64,000 nucleotides of DNA from Sipunculus nudus (GCA_026874595.1 CM049311.1:76954453-77018452); one strand, 5' to 3'; counted from the first letter of the stretch, positions 22,260 to 34,669 are shown. Notes: a model not told the origin generated them from the letters alone. Translations and numbers: made by a program.

Positions 22260-24580
22260 GCAAAATTGAATTCGAATTGAAGTCCCAAAGCTCTTATGAA
22301 CTGAGTTGAAAAAGTGCTAATTCGACCTTCGATATACTTTTCTATATAAACAAAAAAAATGATATATCTTTATATACAAATGCAAGTACATATAATTATA
22401 AGTATATATAAAAATTGCTCGTTAGAAGTTATTTTTTCCTACAGCTGCTCATTGCACAGAGGAAGTCAAAACACCAACACACATGCGGATGCATTTTGAA
22501 ATGCTGTTGAATTTGAAAGACTGTTGAATTTCAAACACTGAAATTGTGCATCAGCACACTGGCAAGTATACAGAATGTCCTGTTATCAAGAGACTCCATG
22601 CATGTATAATGCGCGTGATTGGGAGTTATATTTGGATTTATTTTAAATGATTTGAACCGAACTGGAATTGATTTTCATCATGGGTAATGTGGCGACATTT
22701 GAACCGTCGCTATTCTACTATTCTATAGATATATATTTATATATCTTTGAACATTTTTATATTGTAGCTAAAAAGGGATTTCAAGTCTACTAATCTGTTT
22801 TAAAATTCACCTGCATGCAGCATAATTTGATATATGTATATATATATGTATATATTTTATAAGAGAGGCATTAACAATGCTATTTTAAGTCAGAAGTGAC
22901 AGGTTTTAGACAGACAGTAAATTTAAACAGATAATAAATTAGTTATTCAATAAATTACCTTTTTTGGTAAACTGGTTGACAGCAATCAGACGTATAGTTT
23001 TTAATTCCATTAGTATAGATTATTTATAAATAAATATTGAAGTGTATGCCCAGTGCAATTATAATTTAGTGCGCTCTTTTCAAAATCCGATAAACTGACT
23101 CTATGTGCTGGCATGTTTCGTTAGCTTAAAGCGCCATAAGTAAAGTATTAAATTCTGATGGTGCATGCCCGATAGTTATAAACATGATTGCATGCGATAC
23201 TTTTTAAAATTAGATAAAAAGCATCTGAGTGTGTATAACGCATGTTTTATCGACTTTAACCACAATGAGTTAAGTATATAAATCCGACAGAATTAAGTAT
23301 AAATTCATGCGATCTACTTAAATTAGATAGATAAACACTAAGTGTATATGACATAAGCGGATATGAGACAATTAAGCATTGAATACTGATTTATATATAA
23401 TCATTATGATGGAATTACAAATCATGTATAACACCACATTACATATATATATGCTGCAGTTATATATATAGCGCATATATACACAGACGCAGTGATTCCT
23501 GAATGTTCTCTGTTTCTGCGTATATGTTTATATTCTGAATATATATGTAACATGTATTTAATAACGTATATACATATCTAACTGTAAAGACCCCCAGGGT
23601 CAATGATAAGATTACAGTAACAAGAATGATTTTTTTTTGGTGTCAAATTGAAGTCAGTTGCCCTTCAAAACAGTTTTACATGAGTTTGTTGAGTAGATAA
23701 AGCCTAATTATATATAATGTCATTTCATTTTACGTGTTAGTATGTATCTCATTTTATAATCATTTTTAAATTGTGGATTAGAATACAACCTAATACAAAT
23801 TAAAACAAAACAATACTGTGATAAGAACAAAATTCATGAAAAGTGGGAATCGATATTTTACGGAGCAAGTGTATGCTTTTATGTTTTTTTTTTCCTTTTT
23901 ATCTCTCATCAAAACGGAGGTATAATATCTAAGTTATTTTTTATACGCAGGATAAATAAGCTAAATGATGGTTCACAAACTTAGTGAGAATTATGCATGC
24001 AGTGAAAGATTAATTGAGTAACATACTGTCTTTTAAAAGGTCGAAAAAGTGTCCATTCAGCCTCCGTCTTCTCCATCACGAAACATTTTTTTACCACCCG
24101 CCCTGACTCCTTTCATTTGTGGTTAACCTACCGACCCCATAGAAGCAACATCAAAGAATGCTGCAGAAATTCTGGCAATAGCATTCCTTCAGAACTGTGT
24201 AGCTGCATGTTGGAGGTTATAGTCACACTCCCATTAGGAAATTAACCTCTTAATCTGAAATGAATGCTAAGACGTTCACAACTGGAGCGTATGCAGGCTG
24301 GATGTTTAGGTGTTTTTTTTTATCATCTCTTCCATGAAAACGTGTAAAGTGTTAATCAATGGACAAGTAAAAAGAGGGGGGAATGTTTTTGTCAAACACA
24401 TTTCATATTTGATTTGAATAAGGTTGCAGTAAACTGGTGCACAGTTATGCGATTCTACAGAACAAACTATCAGTACAGACGTCGCCCCAGGAACTAAATT
24501 ATAATATTAAAATTAGCTTGATGACCGATTATGTGACAAAAGTAATATTAGTGGTTACTTATGGAAAAATGAACTGAATA
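22260..24580. other. AT-rich sequence, no gene seen
   Basis: No exon with credible splice signals. Contains the degenerate repeat at 23069-23410 and scattered TA-rich words. Confidence 0.55.
23069..23410. repeat. degenerate tandem repeat of about 115 bp, three units
   Basis: Recurring ordered words: AAAATYMGATAAA, AGTGTRTATRACRYA, TTAAGTAT or AAGCATTGAAT, ATTCATGCGAT. Units begin near 23078, 23196 and 23315. Divergence is high, so the boundaries are approximate. Confidence 0.4.
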
Positions 24581-25106
24581 GTTATTGATATTTGATTCAA
24601 ATGTTTTCATATTGTCATTTAAAGTAAAATGGTCCTTAGAAGCAACAAGTTTTTTTCGGACTCGCTTAATGTATGCACTGAAAAAAGGAATAAAACCCAT
24701 CGCACAAGCGCGCAGACGTAACAGTTACCAAGTTCCCTGTGACGTGACTTTGTGGTCGATATTGGGTCGAGCGGAGTGCATTATCTGAATATCTGGAAAT
24801 CTCTTCGTACTATATATGCCGGATGGTACACGGATAGGGGTAAGATTCGGTTTACAGATAGTCGAATAGTACTCACCACGTGACGTATGAGAGGCAGTCT
24901 TTTAAGCGTTCGCGGAATCCGACACACGATAAAAGGTTCCGCCAGGGCAGATAGGTGAAGGTGAGCTTTCTTTTAGGGGATACCAGAGATAAATCAGAAC
25001 GGGTCCAAGTGACATGCTGCATAATTTTAATGTGGAATCACTCTCACAGTGGTAGCGTATTCCAAGTACACGCGGCTAAGCTCTGCCCAGCATCCTACCA
25101 GTAAAA

Positions 25107-25120
25107 GTCGCCATGGCAAC
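25107..25120. promoter_or_regulatory. RFX X-box-like site GTCGCCATGGCAAC
   Basis: One base from the perfect inverted repeat GTTGCCATGGCAAC bound by RFX factors, and a full match to RTHNYYWTRRNRAC. It lies about 95 bp upstream of the ATG at 25215. In animals X-boxes often lie upstream of ciliary genes; that role here is inference only. Confidence 0.4.
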
Positions 25121-25214
25121 CAGTAGTAGCTGAGCCAAGTTGTCTACCAGTACTGGACCGCCGGTGCAGAAAGAACTGTAGCTACCAGCCCTCCTATATG
25201 CTAGCCCCTCAGGA

Positions 25215-25523
25215 ATGGAGATTCGGTTAGTAGTGGTCTTTATCTTGGCATGCCTCAATGTAGTGCAAAGTTTTTGTCGGCTTTCATGCATGTTGAATTC
25301 TTCGTTTCCTGGTAGTAACCACTTTTTATGTTGTTCATCTGTCTGCACCGCCGTGCCCCCGACTGTGCTAGAATCGGGACACACCGTCTGCAGTCTGACT
25401 GCCGTGCCTGCGTTCACCTCGGCTGCATGTGGCTCCCGGTCTGCACGCAAGAAACAGGGCTCTGGTAATACAGGCCGATATAACCACCTTACCAGCGCTT
25501 TGGGATTCTACAGAGCACGTTAG
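25215..25523 (+). CDS. possible first exon with signal peptide, unknown product
   Basis: The ATG is in a good context (G at -3, G at +4). The first 20 residues (MEIRLVVVFILACLNVVQSF) have the layout of a secretory signal peptide: a charged start, a 13-residue hydrophobic core, and V and S at -3 and -1 before a likely cut. Cys-rich sequence follows (CRLSC, LCCSSVC). The frame is open for 102 codons, but its second half (SARKKQGSGNTGRY) looks arbitrary, so a real exon would probably stop earlier, for example at G|GTAGTA near 25313. Two antisense frames overlap it. The product is not recognised. Confidence 0.25.
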   Translation: MEIRLVVVFILACLNVVQSFCRLSCMLNSSFPGSNHFLCCSSVCTAVPPTVLESGHTVCSLTAVPAFTSAACGSRSARKKQGSGNTGRYNHLTSALGFYRAR

Positions 25524-25810
25524 ACAATAGTGATCATCAATATCCCGTCTGATCTGTGTACCCGCTCTCATCAGCAGCAACATCCGAAGATATTCGCATA
25601 CATATCTCAAGTCACCGGTCCGGTGTACGCGCACATGTCAGCGGTCTAGCCAGGGTGGTGTTATTTGTCGCTCTTGTGTCCATGCTGGAATAAACACCCA
25701 TGGCCGCCAAGGATATTGACCACAAACTGCGGTCTGTACTGCCATCAGACGGCGGCAGTGCGGTTAGCCAGTCTCTGTGACCTTTTTCCACTGAGTCTCA
25801 CCCGGCAGCC

Positions 25811-25831
25811 ATGACAAAGAGAAAAAAACAG
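25811..25831 (+). CDS. possible short first coding exon (MTKRKKQ)
   Basis: ATG in a strong context (gcagccATGA), seven codons, then CAG|GTAAAAG, a good donor in phase 0. The peptide is highly basic. It lies in the G+C-rich patch, about 700 bp after the X-box-like site. No following exon could be recognised, so it stays a signal-based guess. Confidence 0.25.
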
Positions 25832-26405
25832 GTAAAAGATCTCCTCGCTATCGAGCGGTCGTAATGAACGAGAGTCTGCCGGGACATGGAAGCCGTGTCT
25901 TGAGATGTCTGCAGTCATGGCGGCCCGTGATAACCCAATATTAACGGCCTACATGACGCTTCAGTGCTCCATGAGTTCTCTGGAACAAACAATGTATAAA
26001 CCCCAGCAACACGACTGGGAAGCAGCATCACGGTGGCGGAAGAACAAAGAGACGGGTGCAGCTTGCTTTACTCGTTTCCCGGAGGATGGTATTGCGGTGG
26101 TATTGCTCCAAGAATCTCCAAACTGCCTACGTCTAATTGATGTATAGTTGGGGGAGGCGTTGCCTTGGAGATAAAAGCTAAAGGGCTGCGCCAGTGTCCA
26201 GCTACGAGTTCAGTAAGAGCAACCCTGCGATTCCATACCGGCGGTGGCTCAAAGCGTGTATGAGCACTGACCCAGAAGGCATTAGGACTCGGGAGGACTA
26301 GCCCAGTCGGCGCTCTCGCAGACATATCTGGGTCACCAGCAGCAGGCAGACACAGAACCCCGCGACCTCTTCATACGCGTTTTTTCTCTGTAAATTCCGG
26401 CGTCC

Positions 26406-26534
26406 ATGGATCGACTTGTAGCCAGGCTATCCTTCGCTCATAACACGATATCAACTGAACCGGCAGGAATCAGGCTCAGCTCAGTGCTCTCTGAAGCTCT
26501 TCCGGAAAAAATCCCTCAATGGCCTTCTGAATGA
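26406..26534 (+). CDS. small open frame, 42 aa, unknown
   Basis: Starts at ccATGG (MDRLVARLSFAHN) and ends at TGA after PQWPSE. Codon use and composition look protein-like, with no hydrophobic segment or Cys. It could be a small protein, an upstream frame in a 5' leader, or chance; frames of this length are common. Confidence 0.15.
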   Translation: MDRLVARLSFAHNTISTEPAGIRLSSVLSEALPEKIPQWPSE

Positions 26535-26765
26535 TGATCTTTGGTTGTTTGACATCGGGATAACATAAGCTTGTCCATTGATTTCTTCTTTATAGACCTA
26601 ATATCAGGCACTTTGAGACATAGATTGAAACACAGACTGTTGTAACGAGATGAGGCGAGAGAAATGAGAATTTTAAGGCCCTGCCAGGTGGCATGATTTT
26701 TGGCCACATTAATCCCTACCGTACTTAGTGTCGTCGCTTCTGGCGCCACGTCCGTCTACATAACT

Positions 26766-26780
26766 GGTTGCTGGGCAACC
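26766..26780. promoter_or_regulatory. palindrome GGTTGC-TGG-GCAACC
   Basis: Perfect 6-bp inverted arms with a 3-bp spacer, similar to an RFX X-box but with non-standard spacing. It lies in the right part of the G+C-rich patch. Confidence 0.3.
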
Positions 26781-27299
26781 CGACGAATTGCAGCCTCGCA
26801 AGTCTCTCTTAAAATGTATTAGCTGCTGCAGTATATGGCTACTTTTGTTCACAGTACATTTAAGAAACCCACACCTTATCCTAGGTCTTGCAAACATTTC
26901 AGTCGCCTGAAAGCACGTACGAGTACTCCCACGCGCGCGCAGACACGCACACAGACGCATTAGTCCCAATGTGGCTAACTCCTGATTTTGATGGCTACCA
27001 ATCACTGATGTAACGTACCAATAAGTTCACACACGAGACCTTGGCTTTTTTGTGTCAGTTTGTTTTATGTGGCATAATGTACGGCACATCAGAGATAGAT
27101 TGATATTTGTACCCCGGCGTAGTACGTCTCATCAGGAACTACGTCAAGAAAGGTGTTATACGCCGCCAAAAGAATTTTTAAAAGATCTTAAGCCTCACTC
27201 TGTTCCCTGCCTCAGACTTACTTCCTTCATTAAGTTTTCTCTGTCTCTCTATATATCTGTGTCGCATCTCTCTATTTCTTAAATGATTGGTCAACTTCA

Positions 27300-29080
27300 G
27301 TGAGTGTGAAAGCTGACGTCGCACATATATTCCGGAATGCATGTCCAAAATCTATAATCCATGTCCATAAGACCATGCATGTCAATCAGATTTAGGCTTA
27401 TATTGATAACAGATGTATCATGGCTTCAATTATGACATAATGTTGTCGTAATGATATTAAAAGCGACACAGAGATATATTTAAAGCTACAACCCCGTGTT
27501 TGGAATACAGATTTAAGAGTTGGGGTTTATTGATACTGCATGGGGAATACGAATTATTTCAATTAGACTTTTTAATTATTATTTATACATTGTTATATAC
27601 ATAAACCTTATAATATTCAAATTGATAGAAATTAGCTTAGATTTATATAATCTAGGTCTTATTCAGCATATGAGTTAAATTTGTATTGAAATATCTATTA
27701 AATCGGTCCATTAAAATAGGGAGATAGCGTTTCATATACATGTACATATAAGCATATTTACGCTAAATAAAAGTCAATTTAATGAACCGCACAATATTTT
27801 GTTTCTGGTTTGGTGCCAGTGGCCATTCTATTCGTTGTCGTAAAGACATATTGGTCTAAAGCGGTCTCTATACTTGATCAAGCTGATATAAAGATGTGAC
27901 GAGATCAGTTCAATCCTTAAGCCGGAAGTAGTGACAATTAACCTACGGCGTCATAATGAGTTTAACTCTGACGACGGCAAAAAATATGCCGTGAGTGCCC
28001 TAAAAGGTCAGGGAAGTAATTAAGGAACATGACCGTAAATCAGTCAATACAGTTGCATATTTAATTAATTGTGAAATGTTATATAAGGTCTTCACCCGTA
28101 TACAGTGCTATAAGAATGGAACTTAGATTTATTTGTCTACGAGCGTAAAATATTTTTATCTGAAACAGAATTGCCCTTGCTACTGAACACTTAACCAAAC
28201 CACAAATAAGAGTACAAAAATCATTTAGAATACAAGCATTTCTGAAATATCATTATGAGACATTCACTTTCTGCTTCATAAACTAGTTGACTTATAATGC
28301 TATATAATATAATAATATATATAATATATAATATATATATAACATATATAATATGGGGCGCCATTTATTGAATGTGACAACTAACTATATATACATACAT
28401 GGAGAAGTGTCACCTGTTGTCGCAAATCAGTAAAACCGGGAATAAAAGTCATCAAATTACATATATATTGATAAAAGTCAAGTTAAAGTAAAATTTTAAT
28501 TGTCTAAATGAAACCACTCATTGAACTCGAGTTGCTCATTAAATAACTCAAAACTATCTTTAAATCTAGTTTGTAAAGAGAGCTGTTCGTTTAAATTAAT
28601 GATATTAAATTCCAGAACTCAAAAATAATTTTGAATTGGAAAACTTGTCTCATTTAAGAAACATGATGCAATATTTTTTGTTGTTGTCAAAATAACGCTG
28701 GGACAGCATCTATGGTTATAGAGAGTCGTTTGTTTAATATAAATGCTATTTAAAAGTCATTAACGGTTCGTTAAAGTTTTAATCGCCAGGAAGTATGAGA
28801 ATCCTAGGTAATGATAATGAGTAAACCCCATCAGCTGCAGGTATTGGTAAATCTTTCAACTGACTTAATTACTCTGTCTCTGAATACTAATGAAACTTTT
28901 AACAATTAACCATTAATGACAATTGAAAATAAAATATTGAATTCCGATTGTTTTCATCAAATGACAAACCATAAAGGGGAACTTATACACATGTAATAAG
29001 ATTGTATGAAATATTACGATAATCATCCATGCATTTATATGGTAACCCGTGAAAGTGATTTTAGAAAAAAATCAAACATC
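27300..29080. other. AT-rich sequence, no gene seen
   Basis: No exon or array beyond short TA-rich tracts (28295-28355). GGCAAAAAATATGCCG (about 27974) is a small hairpin without other context. Confidence 0.55.
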
Positions 29081-29089
29081 AGTCATTAT

Positions 29090-30082
29090 CAGGGTTGGCA
29101 GTTTTATCCGCAGGCGGTTTTAATCCACTGGATTCATCCGGATTAATCCGGATCGGATAAAACAGGTTTTATCCAGTTTTATCCCAAGTTTGGATGTATA
29201 CTGCCTGTAAAGTAGACATTTCATATTAAATTTGGCTTTCCACTGTAAAATAATAAAGTTCTAATAAAAAACTTTTTTCTAGTTGACTGAATTATTATGC
29301 ATGTTACTATATAGTTATACATAAAACAAACATTTCTTGTCACTATCTATACTGAAAGTGACGCAATGATCTTAATAATACGTCTGAGACTTTAAATTAT
29401 TTCTCCTCTTTAGAGTGACTTTTAAAACATCAACTACTAAAGTATTTTGTAGATTACACTATAAAAAAGCTTATAAAATGCTTAAATGTTATCTTGCCCC
29501 AGTTTCCTCTGAATTTGGGTAAGTAGTGTAGTTCATCCATTTTGCCACTGATTAGGCATGTTTACACAAGCAGCAACAGTTGGCAACCATATCATATCCA
29601 GCCATTCATGACAGCCTGAGAAGAGAAACCTCCATTGGATCAAAGTCATTCAGGCATCATCCTCCACTGAACTTTGGTTTCCCCATAAGTTGTTTGGCTG
29701 CAGATGCCACCCTGTAGCCTGTACTGTGACTATTTGTATACTTTGGTGGCTTAGGAAGATGCTATTAAGATGATGCATCCTGATAAGAAATTGACCACCA
29801 GGCAGAATTTAGAGTAATATAGTGTATAAGCTACAGTGGTTGCTGACAACAGTGAAACCTGAACCTGGAGGAACTTGCCAACTGGATATCAAATTTATAT
29901 ATTGTTAATATAGTAATAAACCTTCTGAACTTATTTATCCAGATCAACATAAATGTTAATCTTATTAAATTTTACAAGGTGATTTTTAGTTTGATCCAGT
30001 TAAATCCTGTATAATCCGGATAAAACTGGATTGTCCATTGTCCTGGATTAAACAAGTTTAATCCGGATGAAACCCAACCCTG
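29090..30082. mobile_element. non-autonomous hAT transposon, 993 bp
   Basis: Terminal inverted repeats CAGGGTTGGC... and ...CCCAACCCTG are flanked on both sides by the identical 8-bp sequence GTCATTAT (29082-29089 and 30083-30090), the 8-bp target duplication expected of hAT transposition. Subterminal regions on both sides are dense in GGATTAATCC and ATCCGGAT words. The interior has no open transposase frame. It contains a somewhat G+C-richer block at 29500-29830 that may be a remnant of the parent element. A perfect target duplication suggests a fairly recent insertion. Confidence 0.92.
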
Positions 30083-30398
30083 GTCATTATTATATATATA
30101 CACACAGGTACGACTTATATGTGTTGTTATATACCGTTATTAGGAATACGATTTATAAACGAAAACAAAAAGGAAGAGAGAAAAGTGCATGTACATTTTA
30201 CCTTTATAAAGCCTATTTCTATACCTTTACCCATGCATGTTTTGTAGCATTTTGAAAATGTTCAGTAAATCTATTCCATGTGTCGGTCACATTCATTAAC
30301 GAACGTATATACTCCAGTGGCTTCTGAAATATACGTGCACTTGTTTGGTGCTGCCAGTTTACGTTATTTAGTTCAGCCATTATATAACAGTAAAAATA

Positions 30399-30400
<2 letters not shown>

Positions 30401-30452
<52 letters not shown>

Positions 30453-30478
30453 TAAGAACATATGTATACCTCATTATA

Positions 30479-30528
<50 letters not shown>
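30401..30528. repeat. two adjacent (TA)n microsatellites
   Basis: TA runs at 30401-30448 and 30475-30528 separated by a short AT-rich spacer. Confidence 0.98.
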
Positions 30529-30531
<3 letters not shown>

Positions 30532-31267
30532 TTCCATAAAGAGTTATTTATAATTCAATTTTGAAGCTGCAACAACTTTTTTTATAGATTAATATATAGT
30601 ATTACTTAAAGACATATTTGATATATATATGTATTCACGTTAATATTTCTTAATATCAGTATGGGTATAAAATATTTTATTACCTGGACGTAAAACATTA
30701 CAGTTTTCATCAAATTGTTACTCCGTATATGTATAGACTATATATAGACTACATTTGCGCAGCATGTCTCTATCCCTGTTTATGTTTTATATCAATTATA
30801 TATCACATAAAATTCTGTAATGACAGCTGCATGTCTTTAACTTATCTACTTGGATGAATAAAGGTCTTTTTCTCTCACATAAAACCAGTGTGCATTTAAC
30901 CTGCCTGACAAAACATACTTGGCGACAAAAGCATCACGGATGCGTGCTTCCCATTCTATCTTATATACAGCGACTTGCGTAACGGTATCTGCGCACAATG
31001 CCGTAATGATAGGTGACTTTTTAACTTCGAATTTCATTCATGCGCAATAAAGACATGTCCGCGACGCGTATGGATCCTGTCTGAATGTAATAAAACCATA
31101 CATACTGATAAAACCACGTCTTTTTATGACATCAACCTTTTTATGCTGGTATTTTTTTTATCACGGAAGCACGGAAGCTTTTGTCTTACTCTAGGTATGT
31201 TTTTGGAAACTGTTTTCAGACTGTTTTATGTCGTTTCCTGTCTGTACGTCTGTTCGAGGGACTTTCC

Positions 31268-31270
<3 letters not shown>

Positions 31271-31344
<74 letters not shown>

Positions 31345-31354
31345 TATATATATA
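31271..31354. repeat. (TA)n microsatellite
   Basis: TA run of about 59 bases followed by interrupted TATTTATATA units. Confidence 0.98.
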
Positions 31355-31399
31355 TGCAGAATATCTCATAAGACCACAGGTTTAGACATTTATTTTTTA

Positions 31400-33250
31400 T
31401 GATATGAACTCCAAAAGACGGATTATTTTTCTTAAAAAATAGAATTAATTTCCTCTATTAATTGTAAGTTTGAACCTGTTATCTTACTCTGTATATCATT
31501 AAGTTACTTTGACATCATCCTACAATACCTATATATAAAGGCTACAGCAGTATGGCCTTTATTTGAACGACAATTTCGTTGGAAAACTTCAGATAATAAT
31601 TATGTACATTAGATATGATCTGAAGCTTCAAAAACTGAAAGGCCAAGCTGTCAAAATTCTATATTCGCAGAGTTCAAATGCTGATTAAACTTAATTAAAA
31701 ATATATGATTATATATATTAATGTATTATAATATACTTATAGAATTCATACCGGAAAGTATATTTTAAAAATGTTACGTATATAATTATAAAAAAAACAT
31801 ATTTATCATTTCACCACGTTTAATTATACATCCTGCAAATTAATGCACCATTTAACTTAAACTTTAAACTTATTAATTTTACATGGATTGTACAAATAGT
31901 TATTATATATTATTACTAATCGAGGCACTCTCCATGGCTCAGGTTGTGGCATTCGGTAAAGTCTCTATATACTTCACAACATTGCAATTTAGAATAAAAG
32001 ATATTATCTAAAGTAAAACTTTATAAAAATAAACATGTATATATTTAAAAGGCGAACTTATAACTATATACATTATACTTGAATCATGTTAAAGCATATA
32101 TAAACACTTCTTCCATGAAACTGTAACTTAAATATTTGACATCAGTAAATATAAACATGCAAACTAAAATAGAGTGTCCAGTGTAGACCTTATATTGGAA
32201 TCTACAACAATTTTAATTAATGTGTGAAGTATTTTTGACTTGTAGAAAAATATATATGAATCCCATAAAAATGTCTTTATTAACTAAGTACTCGCAAAAA
32301 AAAAAAAAAAAAAAAAAAAACACACAAGGGCTAAATAAATGCATCTGTATTATTATATAATATGTTTGCTCCAATATATAATAACACCTTCCATGCAGGG
32401 TTAAAATATAAAAGAGGTTTGAAGTATTCAAATTGAATATATGTTAACCCCGTGGGATTCGATCGCCTATATGCATGAATATTCATGATTGGTAACTTAT
32501 TGTGATGTTTAATCGAATGGTGTCAAAGGTTAAGGTGATTTCTGATACTTGATTTATTCAGGTTGCGTCAGACATGTGCATGAACCATTATAACTATTTT
32601 TGTGTAGAACTTCTACGTGCTATATAAAGGTTGCTTTTATTTGAAAATGGCTTCCGCGAGGAAAACTACATTTGTAGAGCTAATTGCTGATAAGTAATTC
32701 AGAACGAATATACTCGTTTTTGTTTGCCATGATAATTGAAACCTTGAATAAAAACACTTAAAAGTATGGTTTAACTTTTAACCAAAGGGTGTTAAATAAG
32801 AAAAAGGAATTATGGTTATTTCAATTCTATATTATAAGGGAAATGGAAAATTGTCAATATCAGCAAAAAAGTAGTCTCAAAGGGTTAATATAATTTTTAG
32901 CAGAAGAAAATATATCGCCCTTCTGTCATGAATATATAATCTATAAATACAGTTTAGAAATGAGTATATAGCCCCTTCTGTCATGAATATATAATTAATA
33001 AATACAGTTCACAAGAACTGTTGAATGTTAAGAGAATTTTTAGCTAACGTTTACCTTGATTGGTCCACGATTTGATGTTTTACGCAGTGGTGTTTCCATG
33101 CAGGAGAATATATATAGTTTCATACACTCTCCATGCATGCACATATTTATATGGGGTAAAATCTCAGTATTCGATTGTTCTCTTGACTTAATTTTACTTG
33201 GATAAGTGTCAGCTCACTTTTCACCAGCAACACTGTGAATAAAAGGTGTT
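31400..33250. other. AT-rich sequence, no supported gene
   Basis: Contains an A run at about 32297-32320. A TATATAAAGG box (about 32621) lies 26 bp before an ATG (32647) with a good context, but the frame (MASARKTTFVELIADK) closes after 16 codons and no donor follows. Confidence 0.5.
32905..33010. repeat. about 55-bp tandem duplication
   Basis: CCCTTCTGTCATGAATATAT recurs at an offset of 55 bp, followed in both copies by AATACAGTT. Confidence 0.8.
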
Positions 33251-33449
33251 GTTAAAATGTGTCATTTTGTGCGACTTTTCATTTTGTGGTACCTATAGCA
33301 ATCAATGTTATGTTGCCAATAATCAGCTATAATAATAAAGACTTAAATCGTGCCTTTATTTATACAAAACTTTCGTCAACTGACGTTTTCTCTCTATATA
33401 TATACATATATAAATACCCTCGATCAACCTCTACCCTCGCCTTCCGCAA

Positions 33450-33450
<1 letters not shown>

Positions 33451-33503
<53 letters not shown>
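33451..33503. repeat. (TA)n microsatellite
   Basis: About 26 TA dinucleotides. Confidence 0.98.
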
Positions 33504-33507
<4 letters not shown>

Positions 33508-33578
33508 GCATCCTGTATAGTTTTCCTGTTGGCGAGTTTATATACTACATTTGCTTGTGCCAAATCGTTTGCAAATGT

Positions 33579-33580
<2 letters not shown>

Positions 33581-33662
<82 letters not shown>
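33581..33662. repeat. (TA)n microsatellite
   Basis: About 80 bases of TA with one TTTA interruption. Confidence 0.98.
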
Positions 33663-33664
<2 letters not shown>

Positions 33665-34021
33665 ATAAAATATAAATAGCTCACGATTTATGTGGGGTTG
33701 AACGTTCCTTAAAAGTATGGAAATAAAGGTTTTCCTTTAAAAAATGTTTTTGATTTTGATCTCATATTAAAATGAATTTATATATAGTCCATAAATGCAT
33801 TTACTTAACATATTTAAATCTCGAGTTGGGTGACACTGGAAGATAGTGCGCAATTTATATATCTATAATATGTTGATAAATTGAAAAATTCGAAAGATAA
33901 AATATTTTTGCATGTTTTTAATAGGGAGTAACAAAAATGGTTCATAACAGGAAGATTATTTTCCATAATGTTTTCCTATCAAAGTATTATTGGGAAAGGG
34001 TCCTATAATTAAAACCATAGT

Positions 34022-34132
34022 AAGGCATTAGTAATGGCAATATTATTATATAGTGATAGTATAATTGTGTATCAAGTATAAAAGACATAATAAATAACAA
34101 ATTATTACAGTAATTAGATTTCAAATGTAGTA
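34022..34132 (+). repeat. dispersed repeat, copy 1
   Basis: Shares AAGGCA..AGTAATGG.AATATTAT, ATAGTGATAGTATAAT and TTACAGTAAT.A.ATTTCAAA with 34850-34963 in the same order and orientation, about 830 bp away. Confidence 0.75.
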
Positions 34133-34491
34133 ACAAGCAGTTATGACAACATCAGGCTTCAGAATTATAGAATATATATTTAATACAATACAACGCAATA
34201 TATGTATACTCAAGCGGAAGGCTAAATATATGACAGCCACGTATTATGTTCAATATGCATTCAGTAGGTTGTAATCGTATTGCCTTAGTATTATTATTTG
34301 TTAATCATCAGTCACTACGTATGTGTACATGTATATAAATTTTTATCATGAATAAATATGTTCAGCTACACACACACACACAATTCATAATAAGGGTCCT
34401 CCGCTAAGTAAAATATTTTGTTATAATTCTATTAAAGATATGCAATAGATAAACTCTGATACACATTAAATATCAGCGTGTTATATGCGAC

Positions 34492-34580
34492 CACGGTAAG
34501 AGTTTCACAAATACGACCACCCCCAAATTACGACCACTTTGCTCAGTCCCCAGGGTGGTCGTAATTGTGGGGTTCCACTG
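34492..34580. mobile_element. short palindromic MITE (ACGACCACCC family)
   Basis: The right end GGGTGGTCGTAATTGTGGGG plus TTCCACTG, then TA, is the inverted complement of the degenerate left end (TTTCACAAATACGACCACCC). Its outer CACTG/CAGTG end is shared with the MITE at 14249-14467 and its body with 54331-54412. Confidence 0.65.
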
Positions 34581-34619
34581 TATATAGTAATATTTAGTAA
34601 TACTATATAATAAATATTA

Positions 34620-34622
<3 letters not shown>

Positions 34623-34668
<46 letters not shown>
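34623..34668. repeat. (TA)n microsatellite
   Basis: About 23 TA dinucleotides. Confidence 0.98.

Positions 34669-34669
<1 letters not shown>

Larger units (their letters stand above)
24690..26900. promoter_or_regulatory. 2.2 kb G+C-rich patch, possible CpG-type promoter and first exons
   Basis: The largest block of raised G+C and CpG in the window. It contains CACGTGACG (about 24878), a strong X-box-like site (25107-25120), a GGTTGC-TGG-GCAACC palindrome (26766-26780) and several short ATG-initiated frames on the + strand, one followed directly by a splice donor. No known protein domain is visible. It most likely marks the 5' end of one or more genes whose bodies are not recognisable here. 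Direction is uncertain, because both strands carry open frames. Confidence 0.35.
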
